From assembly GCA_946415315.1 (NCBI GenBank), contig CAMKRZ010000004.1, positions 157,386-221,385 on the forward strand: a DNA stretch of 64,000 nt, written 5' to 3'. The translations under genes were made by a program, and so were the position numbers. The DNA is from an uncultured Lachnoclostridium sp. (GTDB taxonomy: Bacteria; Bacillota; Clostridia; Lachnospirales; Lachnospiraceae). Position 1 is the first letter of the stretch, and each line of letters starts with the position of its first letter. The notes under the pieces are model-generated. The model was given only the letters and a program-made list of their open reading frames with translations. It had not been told where the DNA came from and searched no databases. Shown here piece after piece: positions 1-7,681 of this stretch.

Positions 1-1172
1 ACTGCCTGCGCTACATCGTTGCCGTTTTCCGTGATAACCCATGTGAATTCGTATCTGTGCACGCCCTCATGTATGTTTGTGTCAAAATACGGTTTTACCG
101 GGTTGCCGGGGAAATATTCCGGATAGTCACTGACCTTTATGGTTGAGGCATTTTGCGGGAACAGATAAAACTTGCTTCCGTCCTGCTCGTACATCTCCGC
201 GTCGACAGCGTTGATGTTACAGTACTGTGTCTTCATGGTGACGGTGACGGATTTCGAAGTGGAGGATAGGTCATCATCAACATGCTTGTATGCCGCTGTT
301 GAGTGTTCCGCTATGTGTTTTGACTCAAGGCCGACGTCCTCGGTTCTACGATCCTGATGTTCGATTCCGCTTTGCAGAATCCACCGGAGAGGGGATGATT
401 CAAAATATCCGGAAGCAACCCTCACATTCGCGTTGCTATCAAGCTGGAAGCAATTGGCATGGCCCTTTCCATACACGGTTCCCCCGTTGATCAATACGGT
501 AGCGTCGCTGTCGGCTTTGATTGCGGTCAGCGAAACGACAAGAAGATGATCTTCATTCCACATCGCACCGCGGCCGTACACACGACCGTAGTTCATTACA
601 AAGGTTCCGCCGCTCTTTACCCACACACCTCGGCCCAAAGTCATCCGGTAAACAGTGTTTCCATGTCTAGTGGAAGATTTGGATCTGCCGGCATGAAGGT
701 TGGCACCGTTGTTTATAAGGGTTCCGTATACCTCAAAAAGGTTGCGGATTTTTATATCGCCGTCTTCGTTGATGTATCCGTTGTAGGTGACCTTCACATC
801 GTCCGGGTCCTCGTCTGCGTTTGCTGAAATAATCAGTGTGGCGTCTGCAGGAATCCGGAATAGCGTAGATTGATGGACATTGTCGTTGTGAATCGTGATG
901 CTGTGTCCATTCAGATCAATGGCTTTTCTTCCTACAATTTCGCACCAGTACGAATTGTCATCCGTGGTTATTTTGGTGTCGATGTCATTCTCGAGAATGA
1001 TGACGTAAGAACCTTCCCTGGTAAGGTAATCCTTCAGAGTGTTCGCGTCGCCGGAGGCAATCCACACATACGTTGTGTCGGATGGATCGGCCTGTGCCGT
1101 GCGATGCACGAGCGGAAGTATCGTTACAACCGCCAGAAGGATGATCAGAAGGAGTGCTTTCTTGTGTTTCAT
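1..1172 (-). CDS. Secreted beta-helix-like surface protein, cut by the left edge (no stop in window)
   Basis: The frame opens with ATG at 1172 and stays open to base 1, so at least 390 residues are present and the C-terminus lies outside. A Shine-Dalgarno (GAAAGGAAAC) precedes the start. Residues 1-28 form a signal peptide (basic MKHKK, hydrophobic core, TAQA before DPSD), so the protein should be exported. The mature part repeats short motifs such as LINNGANL, VKSGGTFVMNYGRVYG and VLINGGTVYG, the pattern of right-handed parallel beta-helix (pectate-lyase-like) surface proteins. No catalytic site, lipobox or anchor is visible in the part present. It has its own promoter (-10 TATAAT at 1280-1285), preceded by the 21-bp repeat shared with the kinase operon, which suggests control by the neighbouring LuxR-type regulator. 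Adhesin or polysaccharide-binding roles are guesses. Confidence 0.75.
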   Translation of the reverse strand, partial: MKHKKALLLIILLAVVTILPLVHRTAQADPSDTTYVWIASGDANTLKDYLTREGSYVIILENDIDTKITTDDNSYWCEIVGRKAIDLNGHSITIHNDNVHQSTLFRIPADATLIISANADEDPDDVKVTYNGYINEDGDIKIRNLFEVYGTLINNGANLHAGRSKSSTRHGNTVYRMTLGRGVWVKSGGTFVMNYGRVYGRGAMWNEDHLLVVSLTAIKADSDATVLINGGTVYGKGHANCFQLDSNANVRVASGYFESSPLRWILQSGIEHQDRRTEDVGLESKHIAEHSTAAYKHVDDDLSSTSKSVTVTMKTQYCNINAVDAEMYEQDGSKFYLFPQNASTIKVSDYPEYFPGNPVKPYFDTNIHEGVHRYEFTWVITENGNDVAQA

Positions 1173-1279
1173 CGCGTCTTGTTTCCTTTCTCCCGGAATT
1201 TTCCGTTATCGTCGAACTGTTCGCGCAATTTTCTTCTCAATTCAGTGCGCAGATAGCATAGAAATATGCCGACGATATC

Positions 1280-1328
1280 ATTATATTCTTTCCCCGGGAG
1301 TGTGACATCACCCGCAAGAACCATTTTT
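1280..1328 (-). promoter_or_regulatory. Promoter with upstream 21-bp activator-like site, copy 1
   Basis: On the minus strand a 21-bp sequence (1308-1328, core TTCTTGCGGGTGA) lies 22 bp upstream of a perfect TATAAT (1280-1285). No good -35 is present. The same 21 bp occurs at 5208-5228, 23 bp from another TATAAT. An identical site at the same spacing before two promoters, both poor at -35, fits an activator binding next to -35. The LuxR-type regulator at 1399-2061 is the obvious candidate. Confidence 0.65.
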
Positions 1329-1360
1329 CGTATTGCGAGGAATAAAATGCCACGAAAATA

Positions 1361-1383
1361 CGGCGGCAGGATGCCTGCCGCCG
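1361..1383 (-). terminator. Terminator of the sensor-regulator operon
   Basis: Ten-bp perfect GC-rich stem (CGGCGGCAGG / CCTGCCGCCG) with a 3-nt loop, followed on the minus strand by TATTTTCG. It starts 16 bp after the regulator stop codon and separates that operon from the promoter of the surface-protein gene. Confidence 0.75.
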
Positions 1384-1398
1384 CATGTAATATTCGGG

Positions 1399-2061
1399 TT
1401 ATTCTTCGTCACTTTTCCGGTCCGTCCGGTCGTCATCGTGGACCACCAGTCCGAGGGATTTGGCGTTGACCGCCAGCTCGAGGCGGTTGGTGTATCCGGT
1501 CTTGACCAGCATGTTCTGAATGTGCCGCTTGACCGTGTTGAGCGAGATGCCGCATCGCTCTGCAATCTCCTCGTTGGAGCGGTTGGTGGTGAGCTCCCGG
1601 AGAATCTCCAGCTCCCTGTCAGTTAGGCCGGATTTGTCGATGTCGCCGAACTTCGGATTCGGCGGAGTTCCGGGGTAGACCGACTCTCCGTGCATCGTGC
1701 GGTCCATGACCTCCAGAAGCGAGCGCTCGTCGTACTCCTTGAACCAGAAACTGTCGATGTTGGCCTGTCTGGCTTTTTCAATCCACTGGTATTCGGCGGT
1801 GGATGTCGCCAGAATGACACGGATTCCCGGGTTGTTGGCCTTGATTGTCTCCGCGCAGGTCAACCCGTCCAGCCCGCGCTTCATCATCACGTCCATGATG
1901 ACGAGATCGACGCGGTTCCCGCGGCAGTAGTTCACGGCCTGCTCGGCGGTGGCGAGGGATGCTGCCAGCTCATAGTTCGCGGACATCTTCACATACATTT
2001 CGAAAAATCCTCTGGCGACATACTGGTCGTCGGCGATCACAACTTTGATCCTCTCGGACAT
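1399..2061 (-). CDS. NarL/LuxR-type response regulator
   Basis: 220 residues. The N-terminal receiver has the acidic pair in VIADDQ (residues 11-12) and the phospho-acceptor Asp57 in LVIMDVMM. The C-terminal domain (about 150-215) is a LuxR-type helix-turn-helix (LTDRELEILREL, NEEIAERCGISLNTVKRHI). The start at 2061 was chosen because GGGGGATCTCAAAA sits directly before it; an in-frame upstream ATG at 2157 would overlap the kinase gene and lacks family sequence. It is the last gene of an operon with the kinase (ends 2135) and the 7TM protein. It probably binds the 21-bp site found upstream of this operon and of the surface-protein gene. The inducing signal is not evident. Confidence 0.9.
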   Translation of the reverse strand: MSERIKVVIADDQYVARGFFEMYVKMSANYELAASLATAEQAVNYCRGNRVDLVIMDVMMKRGLDGLTCAETIKANNPGIRVILATSTAEYQWIEKARQANIDSFWFKEYDERSLLEVMDRTMHGESVYPGTPPNPKFGDIDKSGLTDRELEILRELTTNRSNEEIAERCGISLNTVKRHIQNMLVKTGYTNRLELAVNAKSLGLVVHDDDRTDRKSDEE

Positions 2062-2134
2062 TTTTGAGATCCCCCTTTCAGCGGCACAGGCCGCGGTTCC
2101 GGTATCCTGTGATACGCGGCAATATCCGGTGCGG

Positions 2135-3412
2135 TTACAGGCCGGCAGCCGGCACATGAATTGTCAATGTGAAATCGGACGCTGCGGTAATCTCCATGGT
2201 TCCGCCGGCCTGCTCCGTGAGTCTTCGCAGGGATGCGAGACCGCCGGACTCGGTGACGGGCTTTGTCACAGAATTACCGTTGCCGATGAGTGTCATTGAG
2301 ACGAGGCCATCCGTCTCTGAGGTGGTTACAGTCAGTGTGTCCCCGTCGGCGTGCTTTCGCACGTTTGTCGCGCATTCGCTGACTGCTGCGGCAAGGATCG
2401 CCCGGGGGTCTCCGCGCTCCGGTATCATACCTGTAAGCCGCACTTTTACACCGATGGAAGAGGCCATTTCAATCGCCTCCGAAAGGGCGTCGCGCTCGGT
2501 GTCGTCGCTCTCATATTCGTTGAGCAGGTGAGCGTTGGTCAGCTTGAGCGCCATCAAAAGTCCTTCCTCCTCCACCGCACTCGGGTGATCCATGTAGTGG
2601 CGGCAGGCAAGAAGTATATGTCCCGTCTCGTTGTGTACCTGCATCCGCGCGTTCAGGAGTTCCTGCGAGATGATGATGCGCTCCGCGTTGCGGTTGTATA
2701 TATCCAGACGGCGGTTGAGCTCAGTCAGCTTGTCGTGCTTTTCCTGCAGTACTTTGTTGACGGCAGCCTGCGCGGAGATGTCAGTGGCAATCAGTCTGCG
2801 GTACAGCGAGCCGTCCTTATCTACCGAGTCTGACGAGAATTGCCATACAGAGGATGAGTTCGGAACGGCGAGACGGAAAATGTCGCTGCCCTCATTTTCC
2901 CCGAGCGTCAGGATCGGCGTCGTGTCCGTGAGAACGCGGCCCGTCAGCGCGCGGGAGAGCTTGTTCATCGTGAGATTGGCAAATACGACGCTGCCTTCTT
3001 CCGTTGCGAAGGCGACTCCTGCCGGGAGAAGGTCGATTGCCTTCTTGACGGACAGCGGTGTCAAATGCTCCCTGCGATACTGAGAAAGCCTGCAGAAGGC
3101 GAAAACCAGGTAGGTTGTCGTCAGCACTTCTGCGGCAATCAGGCAGGACAGCGGTAATTTTCCGAAGGCGTTGACTGCGGACGGCCAGGTCCTGGGTTTC
3201 TCGGGCTCCTCGTAGTGGAAAATACAATCCAGCAGGAAGTAGAACAGTGTGAGATTGGCCAGTGTCACCGCGAACGGGATTATCATTGTGCGGCGGGATC
3301 GCCGAAGGCCGTACAGTTCCAACAGGAGATAACATAATAACAGCAACAGTATCATCGAGCATCCGACCAGAGACTCCCGAAACAGTGTTGTCATGGCTTC
3401 CCAAATCGTCAT
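2135..3412 (-). CDS. Membrane sensor histidine kinase
   Basis: About 425 residues. Three hydrophobic segments lie in the first ~120 residues, then a PAS-like region (DLLPAGVAFATEEGSVVFANLTMN), a coiled linker, a phospho-acceptor helix with VHNETGHILLACRHYM, and a C-terminal ATPase domain (SECATNVRKHAD; SGGLASLRRLTEQAGGTMEI). The usual DxG of the ATP lid reads IGNGN, a variant common in this NarX/DesK-like clostridial subfamily as I recall it. The ATG at 3412 is preferred over the in-frame GTG at 3421 because AAAGGCGG is correctly spaced for the ATG. The start lies next to the stop of the upstream gene (3414-3416), so translation is coupled. It presumably phosphorylates the LuxR-type regulator downstream. 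Confidence 0.85.
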   Translation of the reverse strand: MTIWEAMTTLFRESLVGCSMILLLLLCYLLLELYGLRRSRRTMIIPFAVTLANLTLFYFLLDCIFHYEEPEKPRTWPSAVNAFGKLPLSCLIAAEVLTTTYLVFAFCRLSQYRREHLTPLSVKKAIDLLPAGVAFATEEGSVVFANLTMNKLSRALTGRVLTDTTPILTLGENEGSDIFRLAVPNSSSVWQFSSDSVDKDGSLYRRLIATDISAQAAVNKVLQEKHDKLTELNRRLDIYNRNAERIIISQELLNARMQVHNETGHILLACRHYMDHPSAVEEEGLLMALKLTNAHLLNEYESDDTERDALSEAIEMASSIGVKVRLTGMIPERGDPRAILAAAVSECATNVRKHADGDTLTVTTSETDGLVSMTLIGNGNSVTKPVTESGGLASLRRLTEQAGGTMEITAASDFTLTIHVPAAGL

Positions 3413-3413
3413 G

Positions 3414-5108
3414 TCAGTCACCGCCTTTCTGTACAGAGACGGTCAGATACCGGATGTCATCCTGCTGCACCTCCGATACCGGCAGGGGAGCGGTGGCTCT
3501 GGTGAGCGGCAGCGTCATCTCCGTGTCGGAGGCCATTCGCAGGCCGTCCCCGGTGTAGGAGATCATCAGCAGGGTTGCTCGTCCGAGCATTTTCTCCACG
3601 AGCATTCCGAAGGTGTCGTACAGGGCAATGACGGTGGCCGAGGGCAGCGTCACGTCGGGCCATCCGCTCTCATCCACGGAGGCCTTAAGCCCCGCGTAGG
3701 TGAGGTATCTTGCGGATTCGGATACCGCCAGCTGCAGTTCCCGGAGTTCGATGGCGTCGTGCTCCGAGGACAACAGAAGCAGATTGGTTTTGCGCTTTAC
3801 GAAAGCGTTGAGAACGGAGACGTCGGCAATCAGGCTGCGGAAATCCGCGGAGCCGGGCTGCGTCGATGTGAGCAGTTCCTCGATCCGTTTCTGGTAAGGG
3901 TACATTTTCTCGGCAATCTCATGGAAAATGTGATGGCGCGAGCGGAGATATGCATTTTCCTCTTTCTGACGATTCTCGTACTCGATCAGCGTGTTCTCGC
4001 TCTCCAGCAGCTCGTTGGCCTCGCGGAGACGCTCGTTGGCGCTGCGGACCTCGCGCTCGTCTTCCAGCCAGAAAGTATAACCGCCCGGAATACTCTGACC
4101 GGAGAGCTTCTGATCGGGCTGCGGATAAACAGGGGCCGACAGGGCGTCGGTGAGCACGGATCCGGACACTTCAATCTCACCTGCGGACCGGTAGGCAGGC
4201 TGCATTTTCCGATCGGTGATCAGGATCGGCAGCGGAATCTTTGAGATGTAGCCGGCGTAATCCTCGTTGTGCGGGATCAGTCGTTTGCGGATGCAGAATT
4301 CGAAGGCTGCCAGCATGCAGAACACATGAATTTCCGGGGATTCGTACGGCGGGATAAAACGGATGTTCCGATCCGTGCCGAAGAGCCGGACCCGGAGATA
4401 ATAGATGTCGTGCAGCTTGATCAGGAAGAAGCACAGAAGGATATCCGCAAGAATGAACAGGATCCGGCGTCGATTCTTTCTGCTTCCCACGATCCTGATC
4501 AGAAGGATCACACCGACCAGGATCATCAGGATCATCCAGGCATAGGTCAGGTAGAACGGCAGGCGGTAGGTATAGGTCCCCGCCTTTCCGGTAAAGTTCG
4601 TGACGCCTTCCTTCGGGACAAACACCAGGTGATGCAAGTCGTTGGTGATGATGATCGCCGTGAGGGCACCGGCGGGCAGGAGCAGCAGACGTTCGTCCGG
4701 CCTGACGGAACGCTCACCGAGGATGATCCGGATGCAGACCATCAGAAACAGGGTCGGGATCATGATCATCGGCACATAGAAGACATACCAGGAAAGCCGT
4801 ATGCCAGCAGGACTTGCGGCAATACGGTACTTATACGCGCGCAGGGAAAGGTAAAGGATCATCAGAAGCGCCAGCGTGATCATGTAGGTTTTGGCCCTTG
4901 TCGGAAGAAGACGGATGCGGATGGACCGGAGCCAGAAGAGAAGAAGCGAGGAGTAGATGACAAACTCCGCGCAGAAGAGCATCGTGTTGACAGAGTAGTG
5001 CGGCGGAACCGTGTTGTGTACGATATTGGCCGCAATATGAAGCCCGCCGGCCAACAGAAGAAAGCCGACGAACAATAGAGTGTTTCTTTTTTGCTTCGTT
5101 GCTGTCAT
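3414..5108 (-). CDS. 7TM membrane protein with histidine-kinase-like cytoplasmic part
   Basis: 564 residues. The first ~230 residues hold seven or so hydrophobic helices, resembling the 7TM N-terminal domain of some histidine kinases. Next come a short PAS-like segment (ISKIPLPILITDRKMQP), a coiled coil (about 340-400, REVRSANERLREANELLE) and a C-terminal region with a possible H-box (RSRHHIFHEIAEKM) and weak ATPase-like features (AVSESARYLTYAGLKASV). I see no clear N- or G-box, so it may be a non-catalytic receptor partner of the next gene. GGAGCATTCCC precedes the ATG. It is first in the operon, behind the promoter carrying the 21-bp site. This trio (7TM protein, kinase, LuxR regulator) is a recurring clostridial arrangement. 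Confidence 0.75.
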   Translation of the reverse strand: MTATKQKRNTLLFVGFLLLAGGLHIAANIVHNTVPPHYSVNTMLFCAEFVIYSSLLLFWLRSIRIRLLPTRAKTYMITLALLMILYLSLRAYKYRIAASPAGIRLSWYVFYVPMIMIPTLFLMVCIRIILGERSVRPDERLLLLPAGALTAIIITNDLHHLVFVPKEGVTNFTGKAGTYTYRLPFYLTYAWMILMILVGVILLIRIVGSRKNRRRILFILADILLCFFLIKLHDIYYLRVRLFGTDRNIRFIPPYESPEIHVFCMLAAFEFCIRKRLIPHNEDYAGYISKIPLPILITDRKMQPAYRSAGEIEVSGSVLTDALSAPVYPQPDQKLSGQSIPGGYTFWLEDEREVRSANERLREANELLESENTLIEYENRQKEENAYLRSRHHIFHEIAEKMYPYQKRIEELLTSTQPGSADFRSLIADVSVLNAFVKRKTNLLLLSSEHDAIELRELQLAVSESARYLTYAGLKASVDESGWPDVTLPSATVIALYDTFGMLVEKMLGRATLLMISYTGDGLRMASDTEMTLPLTRATAPLPVSEVQQDDIRYLTVSVQKGGD

Positions 5109-5178
5109 GGGAATGCTCCGTAGGGATACGAACAGGCTCTCGGTAATCTGCCCGTAATCTTACCTTTTGCTAAAACGG

Positions 5179-5228
5179 ATTATACACTCTCGGGGAAGTT
5201 GTTTTCGTCACCCGCAAGAACCATTTTT
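5179..5228 (-). promoter_or_regulatory. Promoter with upstream 21-bp activator-like site, copy 2
   Basis: Minus-strand TATAAT at 5179-5184, 23 bp downstream of the 21-bp sequence at 5208-5228, which is identical to 1308-1328. No consensus -35. It drives the three-gene signalling operon and would give autoregulation if the regulator binds here. Confidence 0.6.
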
Positions 5229-5248
5229 TGAAAAATGAGCACGTCCCC

Positions 5249-5833
5249 TCACAGCCCCGAAGCCGGGTTGAACCCAAAGATCGCGCAGGCCAGAATGTCG
5301 AGGCCGTAGAGGCAGCACAGGATGATGCCAACGATGCGGCGTGGCTTCGGCTGCAACAGGCGGGAAATCCACACAGCTGCGGGCGCGAAAAGGTAGGTGC
5401 CGCAGAGGCTGAAGACACCGAACGCAAGGGAGCTTACCAGGGAAATGCGGCCCTGAAAATTGCAGAAATCACTGGTGTAATCCCAGTAGACCACGCCGAG
5501 GCCGTAATCCAGGATCACGCTTGTGAGATATTCAAACACGGTGGAAATGATGATGCCGTACAAAAAGACGCGGACTTTGCTGTGGCGGAAGCGGTATAGA
5601 AGCAGGATCACAAGGATGCCGCCGTAGCCGTAGATGGGAACCCAGGGGCCGTATTTCGTGCCGCGGTTAACCAGGACATGATCGCGGATCAGATAGAGAC
5701 TGCACTCCCAGATCCAGCCCGCAATTGCGAAGAAGAAAAAAATATAGACGTACTCAAGAAGCGAGTACCCGCAGAATCTGCGGGGCTCGTTCCCGGCGTC
5801 CGTTCGATTGATCTCACCGATGTTCGGCTCCAT
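5249..5833 (-). CDS. CmpB-type putative ABC-transporter permease (PF06541-like)
   Basis: 194 residues with four to five hydrophobic segments. The sequence KYGPWVPIYGYGG followed by a conserved-looking FEYLTSVILDYGLGVVYWDYT matches the family named putative ABC-transporter type IV (ABC_trans_CmpB), small polytopic proteins of Firmicutes with unproven function. The start at 5833 follows GGAGGGGAAATTACC; the frame opens further upstream but would run through the tyrS terminator. It is downstream of tyrS on the same strand, separated by that terminator, so read-through or an unseen promoter must express it. No ATPase partner is adjacent. The family assignment is good, the function unknown. Confidence 0.7.
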   Translation of the reverse strand: MEPNIGEINRTDAGNEPRRFCGYSLLEYVYIFFFFAIAGWIWECSLYLIRDHVLVNRGTKYGPWVPIYGYGGILVILLLYRFRHSKVRVFLYGIIISTVFEYLTSVILDYGLGVVYWDYTSDFCNFQGRISLVSSLAFGVFSLCGTYLFAPAAVWISRLLQPKPRRIVGIILCCLYGLDILACAIFGFNPASGL

Positions 5834-5851
5834 GGTAATTTCCCCTCCGAC

Positions 5852-5888
5852 AAGAAAAACCGCCGCGGCCTCGCAGACCTCGGCGGTT
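5852..5888 (-). terminator. tyrS terminator
   Basis: On the minus strand AACCGCCG (5888-5881) pairs with CGGCGGTT (5865-5858) and is followed by TTTCTTG. It lies between the tyrS stop (5959) and the next start (5833). Confidence 0.75.
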
Positions 5889-5958
5889 CGCTTTCTCATT
5901 GTATCACTCCGGCGGCAAAGATGCAACCGCTTCAGCGGGCATGAGTGTCTTCACTGCA

Positions 5959-7179
5959 TTACCCGAGCACGATCTTCTTGAAGTTCTTCTTGCCGCGCTT
6001 TACGACGATACCTGCGGCGATCTGATCTTTCGTGTAGGTAGCCTTGAAGTCGACAACCTTCTCACCGTCCACGGTGACGCCGCCCTGCTCGATGTTGCGG
6101 CGAGCCTCGGAACGGGTGGGAGCCAGGCCTGCAGCAACGAGGATCGTCACAAGATCGACCGCGCCGTCGGTAAATGCATCCTCGCCGATCGGTGCCTCGG
6201 GAGCTTCGTCCGCGTTGCCTGCGCCGAATACTGCGCGAGCGGCGGACTGCGCCTTCACGGCTTCCTCCTCGCCGTGAACGAGCTTTGTGAGCTCGAATGC
6301 GAGGATCTCCTTCGCCTCGTTCAGCTTGCTGCCTTCCCAGTCGGACATAGCGTCAATCTGCGCGAGCGGAAGGAACGTGAGCATGCGAATGCATTTGAGA
6401 ACGTCAGCGTCGGCCACGTTTCTCCAGTACTGGTAGAACTCGTAAGGAGTTGTCTTCTCGGGATCCAGCCACACAGCGCCCTTTTCGGTCTTGCCCATCT
6501 TCTTGCCCTCGGAGTTGAGAAGCAGAGTGATGGTCATCGCGGAAGCGTCCTTGCCGAGCTTGCGGCGGATCAGCTCCGTACCGCCGAGCATGTTGCTCCA
6601 CTGGTCGTCACCGCCGAACTGCAGATTGCAGCCGTAATCCTGGAAGAGCTTGTAGAAGTCGTAGCTCTGCATGATCATGTAGTTGAACTCAAGGAACGTG
6701 AGACCACGCTCCATACGCTGCTTGTAGCACTCGGCCGTCAGCATACGATTGACCGAAAAATGAGGTCCGACCTCGCGAAGAAGTTCCACGTAGTTGAGGT
6801 CGAGAAGCCAGTCGGCGTTGTTGACGATCAGGGCTTTACCGTCCGAGAAGTCGATGAAACGGGCCATCTGCTTCTTGAAGCATTCGATGTTGTGCGCGAT
6901 CTGCTCCTTGGTGAGCATTTTCCGCATATCGGTCTTGCCCGAAGGGTCACCGATCATGCCGGTGCCGCCGCCCAGCAGAGCGATGGGTCTGTTGCCCGCC
7001 ATCTGCAGACGCTTCATCAGGCAAAGTGCCATGAAGTGGCCGACATGAAGGCTGTCTGCCGTGGGGTCGAAGCCGATGTAGAAGGTTGCCTTGCCCTCAT
7101 TGACAAGGTTGCGCACGGTCTCTTCGTCCGTGACCTGCGCGATGAGGCCGCGGGCCTGCAGTTCTTCGTAGATTTTCAT
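5959..7179 (-). CDS. tyrS: Tyrosyl-tRNA synthetase
   Basis: 406 residues, the usual length for bacterial TyrRS. It attaches tyrosine to tRNA-Tyr in the cytosol. The class I signature HIGH appears as HVGH in [17 protein letters not shown] (about residues 42-53); [12 protein letters not shown] follows; the KMSKS loop is KMGKT in [19 protein letters not shown]. The C-terminal ~65 residues form an S4-type RNA-binding domain ([21 protein letters not shown]). AGGAGGACGAAACA precedes the ATG. The gene is controlled by a T-box leader and stands alone between its own promoter and terminator. Confidence 0.97.
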   Translation of the reverse strand: MKIYEELQARGLIAQVTDEETVRNLVNEGKATFYIGFDPTADSLHVGHFMALCLMKRLQMAGNRPIALLGGGTGMIGDPSGKTDMRKMLTKEQIAHNIECFKKQMARFIDFSDGKALIVNNADWLLDLNYVELLREVGPHFSVNRMLTAECYKQRMERGLTFLEFNYMIMQSYDFYKLFQDYGCNLQFGGDDQWSNMLGGTELIRRKLGKDASAMTITLLLNSEGKKMGKTEKGAVWLDPEKTTPYEFYQYWRNVADADVLKCIRMLTFLPLAQIDAMSDWEGSKLNEAKEILAFELTKLVHGEEEAVKAQSAARAVFGAGNADEAPEAPIGEDAFTDGAVDLVTILVAAGLAPTRSEARRNIEQGGVTVDGEKVVDFKATYTKDQIAAGIVVKRGKKNFKKIVLG

Positions 7180-7198
7180 TGTTTCGTCCTCCTGAAAC

Positions 7199-7484
7199 TT
7201 ATAAGAGCGCGCCTCTGTCCTGTTGAAAAGGACGAGGGCGCGCTCGTGTTACCACCTTTCTTCGCCGCGGGCTCACACCCGTGACCTTTGTGAGTATCGC
7301 GGAATTCGTTCCGATAATACTCTGCCGTGTAACGGCGGCAGGCCGTCGCAGCCTACTTCCCTGCGGGTTCGGTGCGATGCTCCGGAATGTATTCCCGTCC
7401 GCGTTCCCTGCGCCTCTCATCGGCCGGCAACTTTCTGTTGGTTCGTGAGAACGGTACTCTTTTCCTTCACGGCATTTGTCTTGG
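7199..7484 (-). ncRNA. T-box riboswitch leader of tyrS (probable Tyr specifier)
   Basis: The minus-strand leader ends with the T-box core AGGTGGTAACACG (7257-7245) followed at once by a long terminator (GAGCGCGCCCTCGTCC, 7245-7230, pairing with 7220-7205) and TTATAA. The 5' part holds an AGTA typical of stem I and a candidate specifier TAC within GGGAATACATTCC (near 7388-7396), matching tyrosine. Uncharged tRNA-Tyr should stabilise the antiterminator and switch tyrS on. Confidence 0.92.
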
Positions 7485-7488
7485 CGCT

Positions 7489-7518
7489 ATTATAAACAGA
7501 TTGTCCGGGGTTTGTCAA
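7489..7518 (-). promoter_or_regulatory. Promoter of the tyrS T-box leader
   Basis: Perfect TTGACA (7518-7513), 18-bp spacer and perfect TATAAT (7494-7489) on the minus strand, just upstream of the leader. Confidence 0.85.
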
Positions 7519-7528
7519 TCACAAATCA

Positions 7529-7557
7529 TTGTCATTTTCCGAAATCCCTGTTATACT
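7529..7557 (+). promoter_or_regulatory. Promoter of the GH25 gene
   Basis: TTGTCA (7529-7534), 17 bp, TATACT (7552-7557). It is divergent from the tyrS promoter, whose -35 is 11 bp away. Confidence 0.7.
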
Positions 7558-7681
7558 GATTAACGTGACGGACCCGGCAGGCCGCAGGGTGGTTCCCGCA
7601 GCAGTTTTTTCGGGGGAAAGGCGGTCTTCGGCAGCAGTTCGTGCGCGCAAGAGAGAACGAGTTGTATTGGGGAAAATGAAT

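Noticed and set aside
172..1256. Short plus-strand frames in the first 1.2 kb
   Set aside because: A continuous minus-strand frame with signal peptide and ribosome site covers the region.
2135..3412. Idea that the sensor kinase is inactive because DxG reads GNG
   Set aside because: The same variant lid occurs in related clostridial kinases as I recall them, and the H-box and N-box regions are present, so no claim of inactivity is made.
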